Shown here: one piece after another, positions 35,811-48,142 of the stretch
How positions within the stretch are numbered: the stretch's first letter is position 1
Layout: the number at the start of each line of letters is the position of its first letter
NCBI GenBank assembly: GCA_964020975.1
Contig: CAXHWN010002465.1
Coordinates: forward strand, 372,001-436,000
Source of the DNA: Hermodice carunculata
Taxonomy: Eukaryota > Annelida > Polychaeta > Eunicida > Amphinomidae
DNA: 64,000 nt
Direction: 5' to 3'
Notes under the pieces: model-generated
The model's database searches: none
Told to the model about the DNA's origin: nothing
The model's input: the letters and a program-made list of their open reading frames with translations, nothing else
Made by a program: the position numbers and the translations under genes

Positions 35811-35939
35811 GAAAATATATGTCGGACAAGTTGTATCAAAAACACATTAACACTGACACATGGACAAAAGAAATCCACGCTCGCATAAAATGTAATTCAA
35901 TATAACATTACCACAAGTTTAACATTTAAAATGAGACCA

Positions 35940-37480
35940 TATCCTGCGTCAATAGCAGCATAGAATGTAATGTCCTACAGTCAAGGCTTAATGCTAAGTT
36001 GGGAAGCCCTGACTTTGAAAACAACATCAAGAAACATGACATAGTTTGTTTTACTGACACTCATGCTGGCCCCAACAACAGACATAAACAATAAGGGATT
36101 TGATACATTTCAAGTGAACAGACCCCGTCCAGAAAAGCTACCAAACATTCAGGTGGTATAGCTATTTCTTATTAAGAAAGATATACGTAAAATAATTATT
36201 TTTTTCATAGGACTTTCCGAAATTGTTTGGACAAAAAAAATGTGTAGACATTTTTTTAGATATATATCAGGACATTTTCATTGTGTGTGTACCTGCCACC
36301 TAAAAGCTCTTCATTTTGTTCAACCCAGAATCTAGATATGTTAGGTATTGTAGAAAAAGAACTAGAAGAATATAGGGTACTGGGTCAGGTCCTTAGAGTA
36401 GGAGACTTTAATTCCCGAACAGGTGTAGAAAGTGACTATGTCCATGATGAAAGCCGTAAATCATACCAGTAAACCAATGCTATATTGCCGATCAAGATAT
36501 AGAACCCCCAACGAGTCAAGATAAAACATTTGTGAATATGGTAAAAAAAATAAATAACTGATTAAACCCATCAGCCTATATGGGTCAGAAGTGTGCGGCC
36601 CGTGCATATGTAAGATTAAAACTGACACAGTAAGCCATTTAAAGTGTCTTGAAGGAAGCACTGATAATTGATGAGTATAAAAACTGCACATAAGCTATTG
36701 TAATATGTATTGGATGTAGGCAGGAAGGCAAGTAACGCCACCGTACATGGAGAACTGAGACACAAACAAATGTGTTATGATACTATTGGAAATTGAATGA
36801 ACTTTTTGTACACATTGAAGGAGAGCAATAGAGTTCTTTTATGGATCTGGCTTACCAAAGTAATTTAGAGCTTGCTAACCGAGGTGTATACTCTTAGATA
36901 TTCCAGTAACAACAGCTGGCGGATCTCTATGAGCTGGACAATCTTCAGAATAGTAACAGCTCAAAGATCAGTTCAATGATTTCTAAAATGGGCAATGAGT
37001 TCTACTCGCTCTGGGAAAAGAAAATTGAAAAGAACAACTAGCTTAATGTATTTAAAATAATTGGGAAAAATTTGGTTATGGAGAATACTTTAATGCAATT
37101 CAAAATTTTACAAGGGGAAAGGAGCGGACAAGGTTCACAATTTCTGCCCACTGGTTAATGATAGGGAGGGGAAGATACAAGACAATAGAAAGAATTGAAT
37201 AGATGTGATATTTGCAATAGTGGAGAACTGGGGGATGAAATTCATTTTACGATTAGGGTGTAAAATATTTGAACATATAAGAAACAAATGTACACAAGAG
37301 TCGATTAGTAAAGCTAAGGAAATCCATAAAATCAATTAAACCAGATTCAAATATGTAATAACAAACACAAAGATGAACTATTTGGCAAAAGTTTGTTGGA
37401 AAGCAAGTGCAAGGACCTGACCTCATTAGTTATCCAGTCAGATATGTTTATCTATGGAAAACAAATATCAGAAAATGTAT
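35940..37480 (+). pseudogene. LINE with endonuclease and 3' end, RT deleted
   Basis: The AP-endonuclease domain is visible: QGLNAKLGSPDFENNIKKHD with DTHAGPN, GGIAIS, SEIVWTK, DIFIVCVYLPPKSSSF and GDFNSRTG (36401-36424), matching the EN order of CR1-like LINEs (E/DTH, YxPP, GDFN). After about 36480 the frame collapses and no RT motif follows. From about 37130 a C-terminal part returns (FTISAHWLMIGRGRYK, then CNSGELGDEIHF). The RT region is therefore missing or destroyed, leaving an internally deleted, multiply frameshifted copy. Confidence 0.7.
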
Positions 37481-37599
37481 GTAATATGGTTTTAATCCTA
37501 CATTAGTCTCAGACTAGTTAAAAGATGAATCACCTGGACACATATCCTAGGTCACATAGCGGGGGGGGGGGGAGCATAGATCTAGCAATCTGCGATTAC

Positions 37600-37850
37600 C
37601 TTTTAGTAATTGCATCTGAAACTTCACTATTAATACTATTAGAACATAGTGACGGGCTGCATCGGTTCACTCTATTGTTACCATGAAATAATATTTGGTG
37701 TGATGGGCTGTGACAGTTCATCTGTAACATCAGTGTTAGTACCATTGCCACACGGCATGATGGGCTATGGCACTGAACTTGTAACTTCACAGATTACCGG
37801 TATTGGCACTGGATGTGACATGCAGTGCCAGCTCAGCTATCAATTCATCA
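37600..37850. repeat. Irregular minisatellite, block 2
   Basis: TGGTGTGATGGGCTGTGACA, GTTCATCTGTAAC and related phrases repeat about four times, clearly related to the block at 33.8-34.4 kb. A run of G lies at 37560-37572 just before it. Confidence 0.65.
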
Positions 37851-37949
37851 TAACAACATTGTACAATAGAACCTTTACTTGATATTGCAAGTATTCTTTT
37901 TTTTGGGGGGGGGGGTCACACGGGTTGTTTTTTTCGTTCAGAGTTGCTG

Positions 37950-38830
37950 TGATCCATCACGATCTAAATTTATCGAAAGTCATTCTGTTCATCATTACCA
38001 ATACTTACATCATCAGGATAACATATTATTCGTCCTTTCGAAACACCAGTATACATTTTATAAATACGTGAGAGAAAGCTAATGTCTCTATAAGAAAGTG
38101 GTACGTGTGTGTGTGGGGGGGGGGGGGTTGCCCCTTTGGGTATTGCAGCTAGAATAGCTTTGTTCCAAACATTTGGTACAACCCCTAACTTAAAACAAGT
38201 ACTAGTATTTATAAATAAATACAAAAAATGTGTCACATAATTTTATTTTAACACTTCGTTCTGTGTAAGAGCATCACTGAAAGCCTTCTTTCTTTTTAAA
38301 TTTTGGACTACTTTTGTAACTTCTTCAATAGATATTGTATCATTCCTACACTTTTCAAGCTGATCGTTTGATCCCTCTTCCTGGAATTCTTGCTCAACCA
38401 CTGGAATCTGTTCAAATACCTGATTATAAAATTCAACATAAAAGTTAAAGTCATCATTCTCACCTGTTTTTAAAGACTCAAAATCATTTCCCTATTTACG
38501 GAGAACCACGTTAATAGCGTCAAGAAATAGCACATTCACTTTCACCTTGAACGGGATATGTTTACTCCTTGCCCCACCTTCTTAATAGGATCCCAAAATT
38601 CCCTTGGATTGTTGGGATATACTACCTCACGTCGCAGTACCAACTTTCCTCTGTATGCCCTTTCCTTCCTAATTGACAATTAATCAAATTTACATAAACT
38701 CTGCGTAAACACCTTCAACTTTTCACTGTTCTGTCTTCTGGTTCCATCACATCCAGTAGCTTTTTTCCTCATGCAAACTTCTGATAATCTCGGAACGCCT
38801 TAAGATTCATTCTTGAAACCATACAAATAA
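37950..38830 (-). pseudogene. LINE pre-RT and RT start, minus strand
   Basis: The minus strand reads NNPREFWDPIKKVGQG, then NDTISIEEVTKVVQNLKRKK, then LYLFINTSTCFKLGVVPNVW followed by NKAILAAIPKG and PLSYRDISFLSRIYKMY. This is the EN-RT linker plus the first RT blocks (KxxKA, W.KA.I..IPK, YR.IS.LS..YK). A stop follows NEVLK and a G-rich run (38111-38127) interrupts PKGA...PLSYR. Catalytic RT blocks are absent. By motif wording it resembles the plus-strand LINE at 35.9-37.5 kb, facing it. Confidence 0.75.
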
Positions 38831-41800
38831 GAGTTATCATAAATGAAAAAATAGGTATATGCATGTATGTATACCTTGTTCAGCTTCTCTTCAGTAACTT
38901 TTGACAGTTTTTAGCTTGTTCCCGTATTTTCAATTCTACATTTACATATATTGTGTGCTGTGTAATGGTGTATTGTACTTGGGTTTTAGTTGCTAAGGCA
39001 AAAGGCCTCATCCTTTGCATCTGAGTTGCAGCCAATAAAGGTTCACTCATTATTTATTACTATTTCAAGTCATCTGAATTTATTCTTACGTATCTTCATT
39101 TTTAGCTATAACATATATGTAGATGTCGTTTGCATGGATACGGCATGTCATATGCTTATGGAATCTTTGGCTGTGGCCCATTTACAGGCGCTGCGTAGGG
39201 CTGGGCATTACCAAATGATGCCTCCTCGCACTGCATGAGAGATGTTCGATACAAGATCAGCTAACTTAAAGATACGGTATTGTATGTTGGTAGACGATGG
39301 TCCTAAGCAATATACATGTTCTAGCATTTCCTACAATACGACGTTTTCAATTTTTCGAAATCGTGCGATCCATCCAGATTCTTTATGACAAGGCACGATT
39401 TCAAGACTTTTGCAGTGTGATATATCGTAGATATCATCACATGATACGGTGTCGAAATATATTTTGTCATGTTGTGTAGAGTCTTGTGATATCATAAAAA
39501 AATTGTGCCATGCCAGGCGGCCTTTGCAAGGAATTTTTCGGAATCTTGAACCTTCGGAACACTGGACCTTGGGAACATGGAACCTTTGGAAAACTGAACC
39601 TTCGGAACATCTACATTTCTTTAAAATAAACTTTTCTATGATTGTTACATTTTTATTCGTGAAATTATCCACTGATCATAAAATATATAAATTATATTTT
39701 CATACTTGAAATGATCCACAGATGGCACTTACAAGACACTGATACGATTGCAACAACCCACTAGCAGTATATATCCCCCTCTACGAATGAAGAAAATCTG
39801 ACCAACAGATGAAGCCACGCGCATGGATGCATCTAACTATATTGCTTCGTTCCTCATCCACCAAAGCATAATCTGAAAAGAACATATTTTCGGGAAATCG
39901 TTGAAATAAAATATAATTAAATTTCTATTGAGACACCTACCTCACATTTACAAAATATAAAACTGCAATAATATACGATGTAAATGTATAGCAGCAAATG
40001 CATAAACATGAATTGGACATTTGCCAGGGACGACCATTGTTTAAGCGTTGTAATGTCAAGTTGCCTATATCTCCAACAACAACAAAATGCTTTACACCTG
40101 ATTCTATGTATGCACAATATGCCTACCATTTAACTTGTGTATCATGTCACAATCTAAGCATTTGACCAGTCTTTATTTATATGTTGTTTGACACACTTTG
40201 TACAGACATAAATCAAAAATACTGTTTGCATGAAAAAAAGAAAGGGGCTGTTTTGAAGGCTCATTTCAAGCAAACTGTCATAGTTAATACATGGTATTTT
40301 ACGCTATTCCAATATTACTTGCCCAAATTTGACATTATGTTTTCCGCACCTTGATTTCACTGCATTTAACACCTTAGTTGGGCTGGTGCCAGCCATTAGC
40401 CAAGGAGCGATAGGCTGATGAATATGGAATTTGGCCACGAGAATAAACAACCTTTTAGCCAAATTAGCTATATAGATTTTTGTCTGCAGCATAAAAAAGA
40501 GTTTCACTGTTCCATCATCGAGCTGCCGCCCATTAGATGTAAAATGTTTGAAGATGTCAGCTTACTTTGGCTAACAAAATTTAAGTTTGGATAAAAGATT
40601 TTAGCCAGGTTTACTATTTCTAAAAGTTCTAATACTGGGAGGGGTGTCCTCCCTTCCCATGCTTCCTGCCCTCTGTCAATTTGGCCCTGTGTGCTAGATA
40701 TAACTAAGATTAGGACAGTCTGCACTGGAGTATCGTTTGCACAGTATGAGTATCCACAGTGCCCCTATTTGTTCACCTTGAGACCTACTTGAGGACAAAT
40801 AACTGTTTTTCAACTGTGCATGGTATGCGCCTCCGCGTTCTAATTTTTTCTTAGAATAAAGTGCTACAGTGCCTGGAGTTACCAGTATCTGTCCTTCTGC
40901 TTTATCTAAGGTCCAAATTACAATCTTGCGGGGGGGGCTCAATTTTGACGCTAAAACTAACAAAATAACATTTACAACTGATCAAAACTTCATTGCAGAC
41001 AGACGTCGGTTTGCCTTATGGAAAAGGTATGTACAGTGTATGTAAAACCGCTTATTACCTTGACATAAAGTTATTAGTACTCCCTTATATTGTATTTAGT
41101 CCATTGAACTTCTTTTTATTGTTTTATCGCGTGTATGTTTCACGTATGCCGTGTCTATCATTTTTCTTTAAAGCGGATTTACATTTAATTTGCCTGAAAC
41201 AAGACATTGAAGCAAAGACAATCGTGTCATAAGCAGCCACCTCTAAATGCACATTGTCATGCAACATATTTACAGCTCCGAGCAATGTTTAGTCTGCCAT
41301 TTTACTATATTTTGTTGTTCAGGGATATTTTGCGATATACGAAATAGGTACAGCAGAGCCTGTAGGCTGAAAATTTTTTTAGAAGGCCTTCAAAAAAAAA
41401 ATTTCCTGCAATGTTGAGCACTATTTTCGCATTTTCTTTACTCTTCAGAAAGCATTAGTTTAACATTCATTTTAATATCTAAAAGCTATATTTTTATGAG
41501 AATATATCCCAAGTCAAGCCATATTTTCCAACACAAAACTTTACCTTCTTGCTAGCTAGGCCATTGGGAGGGGAGTCTGAATTACGAATCCCTCGACCCC
41601 CCCCCCCCTTTCTTGATTAAAGGCCTGGGCGTGCATAATTGGGCTGTGCAAATACACAGACGAAGCTACGATAGAGAGATAAGCAAGATGACCTGGGAAA
41701 ATACCCATATAATAGTGATTATTCACATATAATCAGTCTGGTGCATTGTTAGGGGGAAATGTAGAGTTATATGTACATTATGATCAGAAAAATGCCCAGT

Positions 41801-42000
41801 TCAAATTTTAGATAATACGTTTTCTTTTGTTTATAATTTTGAAATACAATTTTCATTCTGAATTCCTGGTAGGTGGTTAACCTGGATGAATTAACGAACT
41901 TTCATTTTTTTATTTCAATATGAAATGTTGAAATTAAAGAGATTTTTAATCAAATTACAATTGGCATGCTTTTTTAAATGAAACAATTTGATACAAAGCA
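38831..42000. other. Unassigned AT-rich sequence
   Basis: No gene recognised. GGGCTGGGCATTACC near 39199 followed by GATACGGTATTGTA resembles a hAT-type end, unconfirmed. A short degenerate 15-18-bp repeat (GAACCTTCGGAACA forms) lies at 39548-39610. A G run at 40930-40936 and a C run at 41599-41608 were noted. Confidence 0.3.
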
Positions 42001-45000
42001 TACTAAATGAGATCCAATCACTTCATTTTGGTCTCACCAAAATGAAATCATGTCAGGGCAAAGTAACTTTGTATGTTACACTGAAATATTCTTTGAAATA
42101 TTGATAGACTAAATGAAGTTACTCTCGGCGGCGGTGATAGTGTAATACAACCCACTGAATGAAAAGTTGAAGACTCTTGATTTTCAGAGGAGCTCATAAC
42201 CATATTTATTTTGGTGTTCGTGATGTGCCCCCCAAAAATATATATTTGTTTATCATAAATTTATATAGAGTCGCTAACACTTCGTTTTTATCCATAAGAT
42301 TTAATTAAAATTGTTGATTTATAAATCAAAACCGTATAATGCATCAAACAGTGAAAAACCTAAATAGTATTTTTGCTAAAATCTAACTTTATTTACAACA
42401 AAAACATTTATTTCATACATTATAAGTTATATGTGGTATTAAGACTTATATCTCATTTCATACACATTATAAATCAAACCACCTCAGTACAGTCTAAATA
42501 AATATACTTGCTAGCAATATGAAGGAAATATTGATATGCAATTTGGCCTGCTCTCTCCCGGTCCAGTCACACTACACTAAAGTGAAATTGTACACAAAAT
42601 CAACAATCCCAGAAAAGTATATGAAATTGAAGCAGAAAATTATTGTTGCCACGACAAAATTGATTGCTGTATTCAACATACTGGTCCTTGGTTCATCATT
42701 GTCATACAATATACATTGTACATGTACCAGCTAAAGAAAGCTATGCAAATTGTGGCATATTCTACCCCTCCCCTACCCCGGGTCAGATTTATTTACCATT
42801 GCAAAAATTCTACCTGTGCACAAAGCATTACTCCCAATGTCGGCCGATACTCTCAAATGCTATTTATTTTCAGTAAACTCTGCACCAGAGCTCCAGTTAA
42901 TATAACATATCCTCTAAAACTCACTCATAGCATCCAAAGACAGCAAAGACTCCCATGTGATATGTCCCCACTAATTTGAATGAGAATCCCGTCATTGGTG
43001 TCAAAGAAGTGTGCACAAACGAGCAAGTCTATCGAAGTTCCTACACGTTCATTCAGTTGTGTTATAGTGTACATTGATGCTGTTCCGTGATGTTGCAAAA
43101 ATAGACAGCAGTCCCCGTCACATCAATGTGTGTTTACGTCTGTATCCAGCAATGCATTGGAGTGTTTCTTTGTATTTTGTCCATTAACACCTGCCGTTGT
43201 GTTGCCGAAATAAAGTGTGACATACAATGGGACATCGAAATCCCACTTTATATTTTTGATAACCTGATTGAAGTTCCACCTGAGGTTGTCAGTATCTTAG
43301 CCTAAGATACACAGGTTTTTCATAAGATATGAACTATTAGTGCATTTTACATATGAACACTGCTTTTATTTGTAGCCTTATGTACGATAAGTGTGGCGCC
43401 ACCTGATGACTACAGTTATATGGACTATAACACAAGAAACATTTCCACCAAGTAGAAGAACATTCTGTCACTGAATTTGAAGACAATTTCTTCAATAGGT
43501 TACGTTGTTGCAACTCTAACTTTCAGATTTTTAGTATATGTTTATGATTAGTGTTTTCAAACCCAGAAAACGGCCTTGTATATGCAAGGCCAAGGTGACA
43601 AGCCCGTCAGATTGGAGAAGCATTCTGGTAAACTAAAGTGCCAGCTGGCCAACAAATTAACACTTCTCAGATTTACCCAAATACACAATTAAATCATAGC
43701 AGCAATAGGCATGGTGTTCCCAACAATCCTTCGGGTTTTTTAAGTTTGCCATATAAAATGAAAAGTTAAGAGATAAAATTCACACAGACAAAATAAATTT
43801 GCTTACTCGAGAAAAAAAATGTCAATGAGCCAACAGGGAGCAACTTTTGTCAAGAGAGATTAACTCCAGTTCCTGACAAATCATATATGGTAGAATGTAT
43901 CAGGATGTCATCTAACCAGTGATTTGATCCAGTGATTCAAATATTCTAGACTTATTCCACTGTAGACTATGTCCATGCCGAGGAATACCGTGAAAAAAGC
44001 GCGTAACAGGTCAATACCTCACCACAGGGACTAAGGAAGTGTAAGTAAAGTGTTAATACTACTGACACAATGTGAAAGTATGGACTATATTCCATAAATA
44101 CGGAAAGCAAAGCCTGATACGTTGCTCTGTTTACTGATGATGTTTACATCTCATGCCAAAATTAGAGCAAACGTCCTGTTTCTCTGTTGAAGGGTTCTCC
44201 GTGTGATACACATAAAGACTGCTGATAAGATGTTAACATTTTACAAACGGAAGTCCAAAAGTAACAGTGACAATGCAACAATAATATTCAAACTGGCTTC
44301 GATATTCTTAAACATATTTAAAACGGATCTGTCTCTCTGAATGGCAGTTCACAAATCATAATGTGTTATTAATGTTTCTCATTTTTGGTTTCAGATCGGT
44401 CTAATTTATTTTGAAAGCAAGGGTACAATGTAACATGCATTATGATGAGACTGCACCGCTATCGTGTTCCTAAAAATGCAGTTATCATGTTATTATATTT
44501 TAGGGAGAACCTATTGGGCTTCCCCTAGAACTTTCATTCAAAACCTTTGATGAAATTACATCATTTTAACAGAAGGAGAAGGGGAAAAGACAACATTGGA
44601 AATTACTAGCCATTGATGACCGGTTTGCCTGGGGAGTGTTGAAATCTGATATGACAAATAGAGGTGAAACATGCTAGTCCTACCCGCCATGCATCGTATA
44701 GTGGCGTATAAAACGTCTTTCTCTGAGCAGTCCAATGCCCCTGGCTTATCATGTCAAATCTGTAAAAATGCAACACTGCATATTTTATTGGGATTTCATG
44801 CTGGAAGTCTCGGACGATGCATTTTAAAGTGGCATCATTAGTTACATCTGTGAAACCATGCACCAGGTTTCAAATTGTTTGATACACTTTAATCGAGTTT
44901 AGAAAGTAAGAGCAAGAATTGATGTTTTGGCAAGGCGCATATGAAATGTAGATTTTGAAGAATGAAAAAAAAAATTGACATGGCTAGGCCACAATTCGTT

Positions 45001-45932
45001 TTTTATGCAGAATTGTCAGCATTATACCTACAAAAACGGCATGCAAAGTCAAACAAGATAACGTATATTCTTAATTTTCACAGTCATGGACAACCCAGTT
45101 AGGTCGAAATCAAAATACAAATCCTGTATGAAATACACCTATGGCTATTCTAGGGTGGCTAAGCTTAAGTTGGCAGTGAGATTGGAACACGATACGTTTC
45201 AAGCCAAAAGGCAACAGCATCTGAATAAAAATTTGACACGAAATAAGTACCCACATCATATTATAAGTAATGCAACAAAACCAGGCATTATAACCAAATT
45301 TAGCAGAGGTCTGCAGTTAGCATTACTTCATGAGCAGCAATAGACCAGTTCACAGCACTCGGGTTTATTCGGTTCACTTCGGGCATCGCACCCTCCTTTG
45401 TTTACATTTTTGTGGTCGACCACGCTGGTCGGATCACACGTGGAAGCATAAAAGCGTAAAGCACAGCATGTGCTTGGATTTAACGAGAAATAAAACCGTC
45501 AGCAAACTATAAATGCACGTTTCACCACTGATGTGACATTTTAGGTATAAGCTTTGCACTGTTCAACACAATCCATGCGGTAATCACATTTGACGGCGTG
45601 AGTCCGACTCGGCTACTCGCTGATTGGACAATCAGGCCAACAATGGAATGCATAATTAATTACAGTCCGGAAAAGTTCGGTACAAGTCGGTATGAACAGC
45701 TCTATTCGCATAAAATTAATTCATATCATGAGGACAGGTAGCCCAATGGACTCCAGTCCAAGCCGAGGTTACATTAGCACGTACAGATCCTTCCTTGAAA
45801 AAAAACGCGCCCTGGGGATCGATAGCATACACAATCTGAACAATCAAAGTGAATTACATAAGCCTCAAAGGTGATACCATTACATATGCTGGCCTTCAAG
45901 GAATTTTCCTGATGAAAAGACTACAGTAGATT
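42001..45932. other. Unassigned AT-rich sequence
   Basis: A small hairpin TTCATTTTGGT/ACCAAAATGAA lies at 42023-42047. Frames at 42519-42979, 44606-44863, 45086-45343 and 45692-45874 are not low complexity but contain no family motif I can name. The one at 45086 is Lys/Arg/His-rich (KSKYKSCMKYTYGYSRVAKL) and might be worth a homology search. Confidence 0.3.
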
Positions 45933-45936
45933 TTAA

Positions 45937-46150
45937 CCCTTAAAGTGCTTAATTTTGGACTGAGTCCACAGCTTTTCTCGGCAATGCGCGCTGAGAAAAG
46001 CTGTTGACTTGGGATATTCTCTCTGGACGTTCAGGCATACTTGTACGGGAATGAAAAGCCTTTTTGCGAGGAAGAAAAATCTGGGATCCTTGTGATAATT
46101 CAGACTAGTCTGACTTACGTAGATCGATTTCGTGATTGGCACTGAAAGAG
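45937..46150. mobile_element. TTAA-flanked MITE, copy 3
   Basis: Begins CCCTTAAAGTGC and ends GGCACTGAAAGAG, with intact TTAA at 45933-45936 and 46151-46154. The hairpin (45966-46008) is shorter than in other copies because its middle has lost bases. Same orientation as the 63.7-kb copy, sharing GATCCTTGTGATAATTCAGA-like and GTAGATCGATTT phrases. Confidence 0.85.
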
Positions 46151-46154
46151 TTAA

Positions 46155-46610
46155 CCTAAGCTCAGCTAGAGGTTCTCATCTTACAGTCCTTAGTTTGTAT
46201 GTCTTCCCCGCCAGTTACCGCGGAGAGACGAGAGGTCACATGTCTCTCAAATAAACAAAAGAGCTCTTACAGAGTTGTTCAAGTCCTGGGGATGCGATTT
46301 ATAATCTGCTGGTAAGCTGCACATTAATTAAGTATAATACCTGTTAAAAAAATTTCTATACGTCCGATAAATTGCTGAGATACTTTTAGACGTCTAGAGT
46401 TGGAACCGACCTTACATGTCATATACACTGAAACGATTGATGGTATTTTCAGATACTTGAAAAAGCTTCATATAATCAATATTTAAAGTATTGTTAACCT
46501 CGTGCCCGTGATATAAACAATGCCATCAGATAAAGTAACTAGACTTATCGTGGAGTAAACATCCTGATCCTGATGAGAGAAATTAAACAGTAACATCCTG
46601 CAATGAGACG
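46155..46610. other. Unassigned sequence
   Basis: Nothing recognised. Confidence 0.3.
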
Positions 46611-46624
46611 CAGATTTACTGTAA

Positions 46625-46795
46625 ATTGCTTTATTTTCGCGTGTATGGATTTTCACGGTTTTTTTATTTTTGACGTTTCACCGTAGTTTTAATTTCACCG
46701 TTTTGGATGTAATTCCTATTCAAACAATGTTAAAATACTATTTCACTGTGTTCTTATTTTCACGGCTTTGTGCCATCAGCGAAATTTAAGATTTA
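46625..46795. repeat. Short repeats of TTTCAC(C/G)G type
   Basis: TTATTTTCGCG, GATTTTCACGG, TTTCACCG, TTTCACCG, TTTCACTG, TTATTTTCACGG and AGCGAAATTT occur at roughly 20-30-bp intervals. This looks like the end of a transposable element with subterminal motifs, placed directly beside HINE-like element B. Confidence 0.45.
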
Positions 46796-47663
46796 AATTT
46801 TGTGTTTTCACCTAATTTGCATAACTTACGATGCTGCAACTTTGTTTCATGTTCACAGGATGGGGATATGCCACAAACCTATCAATTGTTGTTGGAATGG
46901 TACCTCTACCTGTAATAGTTTTGAAGTTATTTCAGATTTAAATTGTGCCTATTTGCCTAATTTGCATAAATAAAGTGCTATATTTTTGTTCATGTTTCAT
47001 TGGATGCGGCTGTGTCACCAACCCACCAATAGAAGTGGGAATGCCCCTCTATATGCAATAATATTGAAGTTATTCCAGATTTGAATTTTGTGTCTTCACC
47101 TAATTTGTATAAGTATGAATGCTACAACCTTAGTTATTATTCATCTTTCAATGGATGCGGCTGTGTCACAATATTTGAATTAACATTGGATAATGACGCC
47201 TCTATGTATGATAGTTTGGAAGCTTAATAAAATTCAATTTTATAGATTTACCTAATTTGCATAAATCAAAATATTACAACTTTCGTTCATTGTTCATTAG
47301 ATGCAGCTATGTCATCAAGCTACCAATTGAAGTGGGAATGACACATCTATCTGTAGCAGTTTTCGCGATATTCAACTTTTACATGTTTTAAATGCTCTTA
47401 ATTAGCATAATTTAATATGCTGCAGTTTTTTTTCCCTTGTCCGTTAGATTGGCTGGTGTCACAAATATATATGTATTGCATTAGGTCTTGTGTCTATCTG
47501 TAATAGGTTGGAAGATATGGAGCTTTTAAAATTTTAATTGCCCCTAATTTGCATAATTTTAATATCACTAGGTCTATCACCATGCAAAGTTTGGTACTTT
47601 TCAGAACAAGTGGTGTCCGACAAAAACTGACCACAAAATTTGAAACGGAAATTAATAAATAAA
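46796..47663 (-). mobile_element. HINE/Helentron-like element B
   Basis: On the minus strand this has the same head (TACCAAACTTTGCATGGTGA) and about five ~150-bp core units (landmarks in plus orientation: CACCTAATTTGCATAA, ACAACTTTCGTTCATTG, GGATGCGGCTGTGTCAC). Its 5' hairpin is missing: the head stops at 47663, exactly where element C ends, so B and C are nested or joined head to tail. Confidence 0.7.
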
Positions 47664-48142
47664 CTAGGAAAATTTGATTTGCTTGTCAGCAAGAAAGTCC
47701 GTGTGCCTAGAAAACTTTTTAAAATTGTCTATGTGGCATTTATTTCACTCCCGGAACAATATTTTTTTCATGCGGCTTCAAGTGGTCCTTATTAGCAAAA
47801 TTTCAAATGCTAGCGATTTTGTTCACTGTCCATTAAATTGGCAGATGTCACAAACCTGTATGAACTAGTTTAAATTTTGTGTCTATTGGTGATAGGTTGG
47901 AAGATATGAAGTTTTTGTAATTTTGATTGCCTCTAAGTTGCATAATTTTTAACATCATGACTGTTCCAAACAATATGCACAACTTCACTACTAGGTCTAT
48001 CACCATGCCACGCTTCGTACTTTTCGCAACAATCGCGTCCGAGAAAAACTGACCACGAAATTCACATGGAAATAGATGAATAACTAAATAAAGAATAAAA
48101 TATTTAAGGAAAAACAAGAAGTCTGTGTTCACACACAGAGAC
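47664..48142 (-). mobile_element. HINE/Helentron-like element C, short complete form
   Basis: Read on the minus strand it starts with a hairpin (GTCTCTGTG...CACAGAC, 48121-48142), then TTCTTGTTTTTCC, the conserved head, and only about two core units. It ends with GGCACACGGACTTTC, a hairpin-like GCTGACAAGCAAATC and a final CTAG (47664-47667). The full-length copy at 56.6-58.7 kb ends the same way. About 480 bp long and non-coding. Confidence 0.7.

Noticed and set aside
39190-39500. hAT element starting GGGCTGGGCATTACC
   Set aside because: A matching right end and target duplication were not found; noted only in the spacer entry.
45086-45343. Basic 85-residue ORF, possible small nuclear protein
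   Set aside because: No known domain, no splice context and no neighbour in support.
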